From: an uncultured Roseovarius sp.
Lineage (GTDB): Bacteria; Pseudomonadota; Alphaproteobacteria; Rhodobacterales; Rhodobacteraceae
DNA: 64,000 bases
Direction: 5' to 3'
Assembly (NCBI GenBank): GCA_947497295.1
Contig: CANMFU010000001.1
Span: 496,001-560,000, forward strand
Under the pieces are notes generated by a model that saw only the letters and a list, made by a program, of their open reading frames with translations, searched no databases and was not told the origin of the DNA. The position numbers and the translations under genes were made by a program. Positions 7,487 to 16,053 of this stretch are shown one piece after another (the stretch's first letter is position 1; the number at the start of each line of letters is the position of its first letter).

Positions 7487-10369
7487 ATGGCCGAGCAGCC
7501 AAGGATCCTCGCGGTTCTGGGACCTACGAACACCGGCAAGACGCATTATGCGATCGAGCGCATGTTGGGTTATCCAACCGGTGTGATCGGTCTGCCGCTG
7601 CGCCTGCTGGCGCGCGAGGTCTATGACAAGATCGTGCGCGCGCGCGGTCCGTCCGTGGTGGCACTGGTCACTGGCGAAGAACGTATCGTGCCGCCCCGTG
7701 TCAAATACTGGGTCTGTACAGTCGAGGCGATGCCAGAAGGCATCGGCGCAGATTTCGTCGCCATTGACGAGATCCAGCTTTGTGCCGATCCCGAGCGTGG
7801 ACATGTGTTTACCGACCGGCTGCTGCGGATGCGCGGCCTGCGGGAGACGCAGTTTCTGGGTGCGGCGACAATGCGCAACACCATCGCCGCACTGGTGCCG
7901 GAGGTGGAATTCATTCCACGTCAGAGAATGTCGCAACTTACCTATTCAGGTCCGAAAAAGATAAGCCGCATGCCAGAACGCAGTGCTATTGTTGGCTTTT
8001 CGGTTGATAATGTCTATGCCATCGCCGAAGTGCTGCGGCGTCAGAAGGGCGGCGCGGCTGTCGTAATGGGTGCTCTCAGCCCGCGCACGCGCAATGCGCA
8101 GGTGGCTCTCTATCAAAACGGCGATGTTGATTATCTGGTGGCAACCGATGCCATCGGCATGGGACTGAATCTGGACATCGACCATGTCGCGTTTTCATCC
8201 CTGACCAAATTTGACGGCCGCCGCATGCGCGAGTTGATGCCCAATGAGCTGGCTCAGATCGCCGGGCGTGCGGGTCGTGGGATGACCAACGGTACTTTTG
8301 GCGTGACTGGCGAGGCGCCGGATCTGTCGCCGGATGTGGCCGAGGCGATCATGGAGCATCGCTTTGCCCCCATCCGGAAGCTGGAGTGGCGTAATGCCGC
8401 ACTCATGATGGGGACGATCCCGGCGCTGATCGCGTCGCTGGAGCGCAAACCGCAGAATGACCTGCTGGCGTTGGCGCGCGATGCCGACGATCTGACCGCC
8501 CTGCGCAGCCTGGCCGAGGCGCCCGATATCAAGGCGCGGGCGACGAACGCAAATGCCGTCAGACTGCTGTGGGATGTCTGCCGCATCCCTGATTTCCGTG
8601 GTATCAGCAAGGCCGAGCATGCCAGCCTGCTGGAAACCATTTTCTGCGACCTGCACGAATTGGGCCGCATCTCCGATGACTGGCTGGCTGCACAAATTAA
8701 ACGTATTGATCGAACCGATGGCGACATTGACACGTTGTCCAAACGATTGGCGTATATCCGCACATGGACCTATGTGGCGCAGCGAAAAGGCTGGGTGGAT
8801 GACGAAACGCATTGGCGCGGGGCAACGCGCGCTGTAGAAGACCGGTTGTCGGACGCGCTGCATGGGGCGCTGACGCAGAGATTTGTGGATCGGCGCACAT
8901 CCGTGCTGTTGCGCCGGCTCAAGCAGAAGGAAGCCATAGTGGCAGAGGTTAACGATACTGGTGAAGTAACGGTCGAAGGCGAATTCGTCGGCCGTCTGGA
9001 TGGGTTCCGCTTTGTTCAGGACAAGGCGGCAAGTGGGCAGGAGGCCAAGATGCTGAGCCAAGCCAGCGTGTCTGCGCTTGCTCCGCATTTTAACCTGCGC
9101 GCGGACCGCTTTTATAACGCACCCGACACCGAGATCGACTTTACCGAACAGGGTGGCCTGATGTGGGGCAAGGATGCGGTCGGCAAACTGACCCCCGGCT
9201 CTGACCCGATGAAGCCCGGCATCAAGGTGTTCGTCGACGAGGTTGCCGGTGCTGACGTTATTCAAAAGGTCGAACGGCGCCTGCAACACTTCATCGACCG
9301 CAAGATTGCCACCCTGTTCGAGCCGCTTCTGAATATCGCCCGCGATGACACCCTGACAGGTCTTGCGCGCGGCTTTGGCTTTCGCATGACGGAAAATCTG
9401 GGCGTTATCCCGCGCGGTGAAGTGGCCGACGAGGTGAAGGCGCTGGAGCAGGACGCGCGCGGCGCGTTGCGCAAACATGGCGTGCGGTTCGGCCAGTTTA
9501 CCGTTTTTATGCCGCTGCTGCTGAAACCTGCGCCGACACGGCTGCGTCTGGTGCTCTGGGCGCTGGCCAACGGCATGGATGAGTTTCCCGAAGCGCCGCC
9601 GCCCGGTCTTGTCACGGTGCCTGCCACGCGGATGCCGCAGGGCTATTACACGATGGCTGGCTACCGCGCTGCCGGCGCAAGGGCGATTCGCATCGACATG
9701 CTGGAGCGTCTGGCCGATATGCTGCGCGCCGAAGACAGCCGAGGCGGATTTGAGGCCAAGGCGGACATGCTGTCGATCACGGGCATGACGCTGGAGCAGT
9801 TCGCGGATCTGATGACTGGCCTTGGCTACAAGGCCGAGCGCGGCGAACGGCCCAAGGTCAAGGCTGTAGACAAGATCATGGACGACGTTCCCGGCGTGGA
9901 GCCTGCGCCCGAGACGGCCCAGGATGCCGTCGAGCAGATCGAAGCCGAGGGCATTGCGCCCATCGCCGAGACGCCTGAAGAGGCCACCGAAGTTCCAGCC
10001 GAGATTCCTGAGATGAGCGAGACAGAGGTTGCCCCCGGCACGCCCGCTGACCCCATCGCGCCGTCGGTCGAGCCCGAGGTTTATTACACGTTCACATGGG
10101 CTGGCCGAGCGCGGCGCGGCGCAGCACCCGAGGCGCGTGGCAAGGCACCTGAGGGCCGAGACGAAAAACCCCGCGCGCGCAGCAAGCCGCAAGGCAAAGA
10201 GCGCGGCAGCAAGCCGCAAGGCGGTAAACCTCACGCAGGCAAGGCGCGCGGTGGCCCGAAGCAGGACGGCGCCAAAAGTCACAGCGCCGGACCTGCGCCG
10301 AAAAAAGACCGCATCGACCCAGACAACCCGTTTGCCGCAGCCCTCATGGGCCTCAAGAGCGGTAAGTGA
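7487..10369 (+). CDS. SUV3-like DEAD/DEAH-box RNA helicase
   Basis: This 960-residue superfamily 2 helicase resembles the mitochondrial SUV3 helicase of the RNA degradosome. Walker A is GPTNTGKT at residues 12-19, Walker B is AIDEIQLC, and motifs V and VI appear as TDAIGMGLNL and QIAGRAGRG. The region after residue 650 is alphaproteobacteria-specific. The last about 75 residues are a basic low-complexity tail with repeated SKPQGKERGSKPQGGKPH-type segments, preceded by a very acidic, Glu/Pro/Ala-rich linker; the tail probably binds RNA. AGGAGA stands 8 nt before the ATG. The stop overlaps the start of the S4-domain gene by 4 nt, so they form one operon. Confidence 0.9.
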   Translation: MAEQPRILAVLGPTNTGKTHYAIERMLGYPTGVIGLPLRLLAREVYDKIVRARGPSVVALVTGEERIVPPRVKYWVCTVEAMPEGIGADFVAIDEIQLCADPERGHVFTDRLLRMRGLRETQFLGAATMRNTIAALVPEVEFIPRQRMSQLTYSGPKKISRMPERSAIVGFSVDNVYAIAEVLRRQKGGAAVVMGALSPRTRNAQVALYQNGDVDYLVATDAIGMGLNLDIDHVAFSSLTKFDGRRMRELMPNELAQIAGRAGRGMTNGTFGVTGEAPDLSPDVAEAIMEHRFAPIRKLEWRNAALMMGTIPALIASLERKPQNDLLALARDADDLTALRSLAEAPDIKARATNANAVRLLWDVCRIPDFRGISKAEHASLLETIFCDLHELGRISDDWLAAQIKRIDRTDGDIDTLSKRLAYIRTWTYVAQRKGWVDDETHWRGATRAVEDRLSDALHGALTQRFVDRRTSVLLRRLKQKEAIVAEVNDTGEVTVEGEFVGRLDGFRFVQDKAASGQEAKMLSQASVSALAPHFNLRADRFYNAPDTEIDFTEQGGLMWGKDAVGKLTPGSDPMKPGIKVFVDEVAGADVIQKVERRLQHFIDRKIATLFEPLLNIARDDTLTGLARGFGFRMTENLGVIPRGEVADEVKALEQDARGALRKHGVRFGQFTVFMPLLLKPAPTRLRLVLWALANGMDEFPEAPPPGLVTVPATRMPQGYYTMAGYRAAGARAIRIDMLERLADMLRAEDSRGGFEAKADMLSITGMTLEQFADLMTGLGYKAERGERPKVKAVDKIMDDVPGVEPAPETAQDAVEQIEAEGIAPIAETPEEATEVPAEIPEMSETEVAPGTPADPIAPSVEPEVYYTFTWAGRARRGAAPEARGKAPEGRDEKPRARSKPQGKERGSKPQGGKPHAGKARGGPKQDGAKSHSAGPAPKKDRIDPDNPFAAALMGLKSGK

Positions 10370-10773
10370 AGACTGCGCTGCAAACCACTGTCGAGGCGGA
10401 GAAAATCCGCCTCGACAAGTGGCTCTGGCAGGCACGTTTCTTCAAGACACGTGGCCTCGCGGCGGCGGTGGTCAAAGGCGGACATGTGCGCGTGAATGGC
10501 AACCGTGCGGGCAAGGCGTCACAATTGGTGCGCCCGGGCGATGCCCTGACCTTTGCGCAGGCAAGATCGGTTCGCTTGGTTCGTATTATAGCTGTTGGAC
10601 TGCGGCGAGGTCCGGCGACCGAGGCGCAAATGCTGTACGACGATCTTGCACCGGCCCCACCACCGGAAAGCGAAACGCGCGTTTCGCACAACCCCAGATA
10701 TGAAGGAAAAGGGCGGCCTACAAAGCGTGACCGCCGCAAACTGGACCAGAATGCCGCTGAGGCGCTTGAATGA
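10366..10773 (+). CDS. S4-domain RNA-binding protein (Hsp15-like)
   Basis: This 135-residue protein has an N-terminal S4 domain ([17 protein letters not shown] ... GHVRVNG ... ALT) typical of the heat-shock protein Hsp15/HslR family, which binds 50S subunits that carry stalled peptidyl-tRNA. The start is a GTG lying within the stop of the helicase gene (GTGA overlap), so translation is coupled. The C-terminus is basic. With the helicase upstream it forms an RNA-handling pair; this arrangement is also known from other alphaproteobacteria. Confidence 0.87.
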   Translation: MKTALQTTVEAEKIRLDKWLWQARFFKTRGLAAAVVKGGHVRVNGNRAGKASQLVRPGDALTFAQARSVRLVRIIAVGLRRGPATEAQMLYDDLAPAPPPESETRVSHNPRYEGKGRPTKRDRRKLDQNAAEALE

Positions 10774-10819
10774 TCGGATACCGTGGATTAAGTCACGGGC
10801 ATCCACTCAGGGGGCCGAC

Positions 10820-11158
10820 ATGACCTACATCGTCACCGATAACTGCATCGCCTGCAAATACACCGACTGCGTCGAGGTATGCCCGGTCGATTGTTTTTAC
10901 GAGGGTGAGAACATGCTGGTCATCCATCCCGATGAATGTATCGATTGCGGCGTTTGCGAGCCTGAGTGCCCCGCAGACGCCATCCGCCCTGACACCGAGC
11001 CGGACATGGAAGGCTGGGTCGAATTCAACCGGAAATATTCCGAGATGTGGCCAGTGATCGTCACCAAAAAAGACGAATTGCCAGAGGCGCAGGAACGCGA
11101 TGGCGAGACTGGTAAACTCGAGAAGTATTTCTCCGAGGCGCCGGGTGAGGGCGAGTAG
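10820..11158 (+). CDS. fdxA: 7Fe ferredoxin FdxA
   Basis: The 112-residue FdxA-type ferredoxin binds one [3Fe-4S] and one [4Fe-4S] cluster. The ligands are visible in [17 protein letters not shown] and [16 protein letters not shown], and the C-terminal extension is typical of the FdxA family. It is a cytoplasmic low-potential electron carrier. The ORF track joins it to an upstream frame; the true start is the ATG of MTYIVTDNC, which has a GGGGG stretch upstream. It lies 46 nt after the S4 gene and upstream of carD, an order conserved in many alphaproteobacteria. Confidence 0.95.
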   Translation: MTYIVTDNCIACKYTDCVEVCPVDCFYEGENMLVIHPDECIDCGVCEPECPADAIRPDTEPDMEGWVEFNRKYSEMWPVIVTKKDELPEAQERDGETGKLEKYFSEAPGEGE

Positions 11159-11473
11159 GCTTTCGTAATTTCACCTGATTCGCACGTTGCGTTACTTTTG
11201 TGATGCTGGATCGAAAAAAGCGCCATAAATCCAATAGACCATTGGTTTAAACCACAGTCTCGACCTGCGCAGTGATAGCCTTCCGCATGAGCGAATTTTG
11301 TGGTATAGTGGTCAGGAACGTAACGCCATGCCCGATGTCCATTTCCCCCTGCCGCCGCTCGGGAATGGATTTTTCTGTGCCAAGACATTGCCATCCGTTG
11401 CTGCCGGTTCTGTGCCGGAGCGCGTAAGCTTTGGTCTCGGCGCTCGGAAATGGCCCGAGAAAGGAAATTCCAG
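11159..11473. other. Intergenic region upstream of carD
   Basis: A 315-nt gap free of convincing ORFs separates fdxA from carD. A TATAGT hexamer at 11304-11309 could be a carD -10 element, but its -35 partner (TTCCGC) is poor. The inverted CCAATAG/ACCATTGG segment near 11229-11247 is weak. I see no strong terminator for fdxA, so read-through into carD is possible. Confidence 0.4.
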
Positions 11474-11983
11474 ATGAGCAAGCCTAGAAAACCTGATTTC
11501 AGCCCTAATGATTTTGTCGTCTACCCCGCCCATGGTGTGGGCAAGATCGTTTCGATCGAGAAACAAGAGATTGCCGGTATCGAACTTGAGCTATTCGTTG
11601 TCTCCTTCGAGAAAGACAAGATGACGCTGCGCGTACCGACCAACAAGGCGACCGAAATTGGCATGCGCTCGCTGTCCAGTCCGGACACCATAACCAAGGC
11701 GATGACCACGCTGAAGGGCAAGGCCAAGGCCAAAAAAGCAATGTGGTCGCGCCGGGCGCAGGAATACGAGCAAAAGATCAACTCGGGCGATCTGATCGCG
11801 ATTGCCGAGGTTGTCCGCGATCTGCATCGCACCGACGACCAGCGCGAGCAGAGCTATTCCGAGCGCCAGCTATACGAGGCTGCGCTGGAACGTCTGACAC
11901 GCGAAGTTGCGGCCGTCAGCGGTGATGACGAAGTGCAAGCCGCCAAGCAGGTCGGAGATGTGCTGATTTCGCGCGCCGCATGA
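11474..11983 (+). CDS. carD: CarD family transcriptional regulator
   Basis: This 169-residue CarD/CdnL-type protein binds the RNA polymerase beta subunit and stabilises open complexes, mainly at rRNA and growth-related promoters. The N-terminal Tudor-like RNAP-interaction domain is visible as DFVVYPAHGVGKIV and the helical C-terminal part follows from about residue 70. The ORF track starts 8 codons early; the ATG of MSKPRKPDF has AAGGA upstream and fits the family. A rho-independent terminator follows directly. Confidence 0.93.
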   Translation: MSKPRKPDFSPNDFVVYPAHGVGKIVSIEKQEIAGIELELFVVSFEKDKMTLRVPTNKATEIGMRSLSSPDTITKAMTTLKGKAKAKKAMWSRRAQEYEQKINSGDLIAIAEVVRDLHRTDDQREQSYSERQLYEAALERLTREVAAVSGDDEVQAAKQVGDVLISRAA

Positions 11984-12014
11984 CCGATTGGCATTCATAA
12001 ATTCTGATCTTAAC

Positions 12015-12050
12015 AAAGGGCCGTATCGCGCTGCGATGCGGCCTTTTTTT
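12015..12050 (+). terminator. Rho-independent terminator of carD
   Basis: A stem GGCCGTATCG / CGATGCGGCC (one G-T wobble) with a short loop is followed by seven T residues, 30 nt after the carD stop. It also separates carD from the convergent cobS gene. Confidence 0.9.
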
Positions 12051-12064
12051 GTCCTGTGCTTGGT

Positions 12065-12820
12065 TCAGGCGATGATGGACAGCAGCACTGCGATCTCGGC
12101 GGCCTGCTGCGCCGCGCCCAGGATGTCGCCGGTCTGACCGCCGATCTTGGTCTGGGCGATCCAGCCAACCGCGATCGCCACCAGCAGCGCGCAGACCATC
12201 GCACCAAAGCCAGACCAGCCCAGCAAGACGATAGCAGCAACGCCCGCGACACCGCCACCCCAGCCGACGATGCGCCAGTCCGGGCGACCGATGCCCCGCG
12301 ACAGCCCATTGACGCGCGCGTTTGGTAGCGCGCGCATCAACGCGGGCATAACCGCCCGCGACAGTGCGCCGGCTGCAACCAATGCAGCCAGCGCTGCGGC
12401 GCCGCTAATTTCGAAAAGCAGCCACAACGCTGCCCAACGGGCTGACAGGGACAACATCAGCGCCAATGTTCCGTAGGTGCCGATATGGCTGTCTTTCATG
12501 ACGTCCAGACGCCGGGCGCGTGTCCAGCCACCCCACAGCCCGTCGACGGTGTCGGCCAGCCCGTCTTCGTGCATGGCGCCCGTCAGGATGATCTGCATGC
12601 TCAGCGCGGCCAGCGCCGCCAACGCGGCAGGCAGTCCGAACCAATGCGCGACCAGCCCTGAGAGCCCGGCAATCAGCCCAACGGCCATTCCGGCAATTGG
12701 ATAGGCCCATGCCGCAGCGGCGCCGCGCGGCGCGGGGCTGGCGACCGGCAGCCGGGTCAGCAAGCCAAAGGCGGCGCTGATATCGGCGACCTGCGGGGCG
12801 AAATCTTTGGTTTTGCGCAT
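12065..12820 (-). CDS. cobS: Adenosylcobinamide-GDP ribazoletransferase (cobalamin synthase)
   Basis: This 251-residue integral membrane enzyme joins adenosylcobinamide-GDP to alpha-ribazole in the last steps of cobalamin synthesis. The family signature is clear: FGLLTRLPV, then [15 protein letters not shown] and the [10 protein letters not shown] segment, with several hydrophobic helices. It is divergent from cobT, which supplies the lower-ligand nucleotide for the same step, with 82 nt between the starts. The gap is too short for a full cobalamin riboswitch and I see none. The remaining cob genes are not in the window. Confidence 0.94.
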   Translation of the reverse strand: MRKTKDFAPQVADISAAFGLLTRLPVASPAPRGAAAAWAYPIAGMAVGLIAGLSGLVAHWFGLPAALAALAALSMQIILTGAMHEDGLADTVDGLWGGWTRARRLDVMKDSHIGTYGTLALMLSLSARWAALWLLFEISGAAALAALVAAGALSRAVMPALMRALPNARVNGLSRGIGRPDWRIVGWGGGVAGVAAIVLLGWSGFGAMVCALLVAIAVGWIAQTKIGGQTGDILGAAQQAAEIAVLLSIIA

Positions 12821-12902
12821 GTGTCAGGGCCTTTTGGGGGTGCGGTCTGGCTGCGTCCCCGGCATATACCTCCTGACGGATCATTTGCAAACGGGGGCCG
12901 CC

Positions 12903-13919
12903 ATGGCGCAGACTTTCCAGACCTTGGCCGATGTAATCGCATTGCTGGATGGCATGCCCGCGCCCGACGGCGCCGCTCTGACCGCAGCGCAGACGCGCGA
13001 CAGGTTGCTCACCAAACCGCCCGGCGCACTGGGTCGGCTGGAGCAGATTGCCAGCTGGTATTGCAGTTGGCGGGGCGATGGGCGCGCGCGAATCACGGCG
13101 CCGCAGATCATCGTATTTGCGGGCAACCACGGTGTCGCGGCGCAGGGCGTGTCGGCCTTTCCGCCCGAAGTGACTGTGCAGATGGTAGCCAATTTCCGCA
13201 GCGGCGGCGCTGCGGTGAACCAATTGGCGCGCCAGTTTGGTGCACGGATGGACGTGCATGCGCTGGATCTTGATCGCCCGACCTGGGATTTCACGCAAAT
13301 GTCAGCCATGGACCCGCCCGATTTTCTTGCCGCGTTTGCCGTTGGGTGGAATGCTGTCGATCCCGCCGCCGATCTGCTGGTTGCGGGCGAAATGGGCATT
13401 GGCAACACCACGTCTGCCTCGGCCATCGCGCACGCGCTTTGGGGTGGGCAGGCGCAGGACTGGACAGGCAGGGGCACTGGTGTCGATACGCGCGGTCTGG
13501 AGATCAAGGCGCGCGTTGTCGCTGCCGGAGTGCGCCGCCATGCCGATAGCAGCGGCCAGCCGCTGGAGATTTTGCGTTGCCTGGGCGGCCGCGAATTGGT
13601 GGCGATGACCGGCGCGATCCTGCGTGCGCGGCACCTGTCGGTGCCCGTTATCCTGGACGGGTTCATCTGCACAGCTGCCGCTGCCTGCCTTGAGGCGGCC
13701 CGGACAGGTGCACTGGACCATTGCATCGCCGGTCATGTCAGTGCCGAGCCGGGCCACGAAATGGCGCTGGCAAAGCTGGGCAAAGAGCCACTACTGTCAC
13801 TGGGGATGCGTCTGGGCGAGGGTTCGGGGGCTGCGCTGGCGCTGTCCATCGTGCAGGGCGCGCTGGCCTGCCACAGCGGTATGGCGACCTTCGCCGAGGC
13901 CAACATCGCTGGCGGCTAG
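12903..13919 (+). CDS. cobT: Nicotinate-nucleotide--dimethylbenzimidazole phosphoribosyltransferase
   Basis: The 338-residue enzyme makes alpha-ribazole phosphate from 5,6-dimethylbenzimidazole and nicotinate mononucleotide. Family motifs include [29 protein letters not shown], and the C-terminal [12 protein letters not shown] plus [13 protein letters not shown]-like segment with the catalytic glutamate. The ORF track begins 32 codons early inside the cobS upstream region; the ATG at 12903 gives the usual N-terminus and length. It pairs divergently with cobS. Confidence 0.94.
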   Translation: MAQTFQTLADVIALLDGMPAPDGAALTAAQTRDRLLTKPPGALGRLEQIASWYCSWRGDGRARITAPQIIVFAGNHGVAAQGVSAFPPEVTVQMVANFRSGGAAVNQLARQFGARMDVHALDLDRPTWDFTQMSAMDPPDFLAAFAVGWNAVDPAADLLVAGEMGIGNTTSASAIAHALWGGQAQDWTGRGTGVDTRGLEIKARVVAAGVRRHADSSGQPLEILRCLGGRELVAMTGAILRARHLSVPVILDGFICTAAAACLEAARTGALDHCIAGHVSAEPGHEMALAKLGKEPLLSLGMRLGEGSGAALALSIVQGALACHSGMATFAEANIAGG

Positions 13920-13928
13920 CGGGCCTTC

Positions 13929-15833
13929 TCAGGCGCTTTTGCGGTCGGTGTCGTTGTCGCCGGATTCTTCGAGTTGGGACAGAAGCATCGTCTCAAGTTC
14001 GGATTCCAATTCGCGGGCGCGGGCGATGTATTCCTGATTCTCGACCGTTGGTATCTCGGGATCCCACAGCGCGGCCAGTTCGCGCACGGAGTGGCGGTCA
14101 TGAGTGTAGAAGGTCTTTTGCAGCTCCGAGGCTTCGAATTCGGTAAGGCCCATGTTTTCCAGAACGTAGCGGCCCGCGCGCAGGGACGAATCGAACATCT
14201 CGCGGACGATGTCGTTGGCCCCGGCCTGAAACAGACGGAACACCTGGGTGCGGTCACGCGCGCGGGCGATGATGTGCAGATCCGGACGCTCGCGCCGCGC
14301 AAAGGTGACAAGACGCACCGCCGCATCGGGATCGTCCAGCGCGGCGACCAGTATTTTCGCATCCTTCAGTCCCGCCGCATGCAGCATTTCCGGGCGGGTC
14401 GGATCGCCAAAGAAACCCTTGACGCCAAACCGGCGCATCCGCTGAATGGCGGCCAGATTGTGATCCAGAACGACAGTTTCATACCCCGACGACCGCACCA
14501 GCCGGTTCACCACCTGCCCAAAACGCCCGATGCCGACGATGATGATACGGGCCTGTTCGTCCACATAGTCAGGCTCCAGCGGTTCGTCCGCATCCTCGAT
14601 CCGGCGCGACAGCAAGTCGTACAGGATAAACAGCAGCGGCGTGATCATCATTGTCATAGCGATTACCAGAAGCATCATTTCGGTCATCTCGCTTGGGACG
14701 ACATTTTGCTGACCAGAGAAAGAAATCAACACGAATCCGAATTCGCCCGCCTGTGCCAACGACAGCGTGAAAAGCCACAGGTTGCGACCGCGCAGATCAA
14801 AGATCAGACCAAGCACGTACAGAACTGCGCCCTTCATCACGATCACGGCCAGCGCCAGACCCAGCACCAGGAACGGCTGGCCAAACAGCAGGCCAAAATT
14901 GATGCCCGCCCCAACAGTGATGAAAAACAGGCCCAGCAGCAGGCCCTTGAACGGCTCGATATCGCTCTCCAGCTCGTGGCGGAATTCGCTGTTGGCCAAG
15001 ACAACACCGGCCAGAAAAGCACCCAGAGCGGGCGAAAGGCCCACCAGATACATGATGAAACTGATGCCGCACACGATCAGCAGCGCCAGCGCGGTGTACA
15101 TTTCACGCAGGCGCGCGACGTGAATATAGCGAAACACCGGCCGCGTGAGGTAAATGCCGGTGAGGATGATTGCGCCGACCGCGGCCAGTGTGACCAATGT
15201 CACGCCCCAGCCGGGCAGCCCGTCGACCAATGACATGCTTTCTGCGCTGTGAGCGGCGGCGGTGTCCAGCAGACCCGGGGTATGATCTGCAGGCTCACTG
15301 ACCCGCGAACGCATGCTGCCGGGCAACGCCAACAGGGGCAGCAGCGCCAGCATCGGGATCACCGCGATATCCTGCGTCAGAAGCACCGAGAAGGCCGAGC
15401 GTCCGCCCTTGGTCTGCATCAGACCTTTCTCCGACAGGGTTTGCAGCACGATGGCCGTCGATGACAGCGCAAAGATCAGGCCAACGGCGAGGCTGACGCT
15501 CCATTGGTGGCCCATCGCCATGACGCCGCCCATGATGACCAGCGTGGTCAGCCCCACCTGCAAACCGCCCAGCCCCAGCAGACGGTGGCGCATGTCCCAC
15601 AGCGCGCGCGGCTCAAGCTCAAGCCCGATGAGGAACAACATCATAACCACGCCAAATTCGGCGAAATGCTGCAGATCGGCGGTTTCCTGGCCGACAAACC
15701 CGAAGGCTGGACCGATCAGGATGCCGGCCATCAGATAGCCCAGCACCGACCCCAGTCCAAGCCGCGCAGCGATGGGAACCGCGATAACCGCAGCGGCAAG
15801 ATAGATCGAGGCCTGATAGAGGAAGCCTTCCAT
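13929..15833 (-). CDS. CPA2 cation:proton antiporter with TrkA-N domain (KefB/KefC-like)
   Basis: This 634-residue protein has about 12-13 membrane segments in residues 5-405, including the conserved LLTQDIAVIP motif at about 151-160, and a cytosolic NAD-binding TrkA-N (RCK) domain beginning IIIVGIGRFGQVVNRL at about 430. It belongs to the monovalent cation:proton antiporter-2 family and probably exports K+ or Na+ in exchange for protons under nucleotide or thiol control. Kef itself is gated by glutathione conjugates; whether this protein responds to glutathione is not visible. It ends 10 nt from the convergent cobT gene. Confidence 0.9.
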   Translation of the reverse strand: MEGFLYQASIYLAAAVIAVPIAARLGLGSVLGYLMAGILIGPAFGFVGQETADLQHFAEFGVVMMLFLIGLELEPRALWDMRHRLLGLGGLQVGLTTLVIMGGVMAMGHQWSVSLAVGLIFALSSTAIVLQTLSEKGLMQTKGGRSAFSVLLTQDIAVIPMLALLPLLALPGSMRSRVSEPADHTPGLLDTAAAHSAESMSLVDGLPGWGVTLVTLAAVGAIILTGIYLTRPVFRYIHVARLREMYTALALLIVCGISFIMYLVGLSPALGAFLAGVVLANSEFRHELESDIEPFKGLLLGLFFITVGAGINFGLLFGQPFLVLGLALAVIVMKGAVLYVLGLIFDLRGRNLWLFTLSLAQAGEFGFVLISFSGQQNVVPSEMTEMMLLVIAMTMMITPLLFILYDLLSRRIEDADEPLEPDYVDEQARIIIVGIGRFGQVVNRLVRSSGYETVVLDHNLAAIQRMRRFGVKGFFGDPTRPEMLHAAGLKDAKILVAALDDPDAAVRLVTFARRERPDLHIIARARDRTQVFRLFQAGANDIVREMFDSSLRAGRYVLENMGLTEFEASELQKTFYTHDRHSVRELAALWDPEIPTVENQEYIARARELESELETMLLSQLEESGDNDTDRKSA

Positions 15834-16053
15834 CGTGATGAAGTCCTTCGTGTCGGCACGGCAGGGATGCTAAGGCAGCAGAAAACGGCAGCGGTCGGGG
15901 CAAGCCCCTGATATGTGAGGGTCAAGCATACTGGCAGTTGAAAATCTATCAACGCCTGATGACAGCTTTATCTGCTATGAGACACCATGCCCACCGATCA
16001 TTCGTGCGACCAGTCCGCACAAAAGGTCCGAAGCGGTCGCAGCGTGCGGCGTT

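Noticed and set aside
8195-10435. 746-residue minus-strand ORF opposite the helicase
   Set aside because: GC-rich third positions open a long antisense frame. It has no family motifs and the opposite strand is a well-supported helicase.
12821-12902. Possible cobalamin riboswitch between cobS and cobT
   Set aside because: The 82-nt gap is too short and lacks the B12-box sequence.
13974-15233. 419-residue + strand ORF opposite the CPA2 antiporter
   Set aside because: His/Gln-rich shadow translation of a membrane-protein gene; no independent support.
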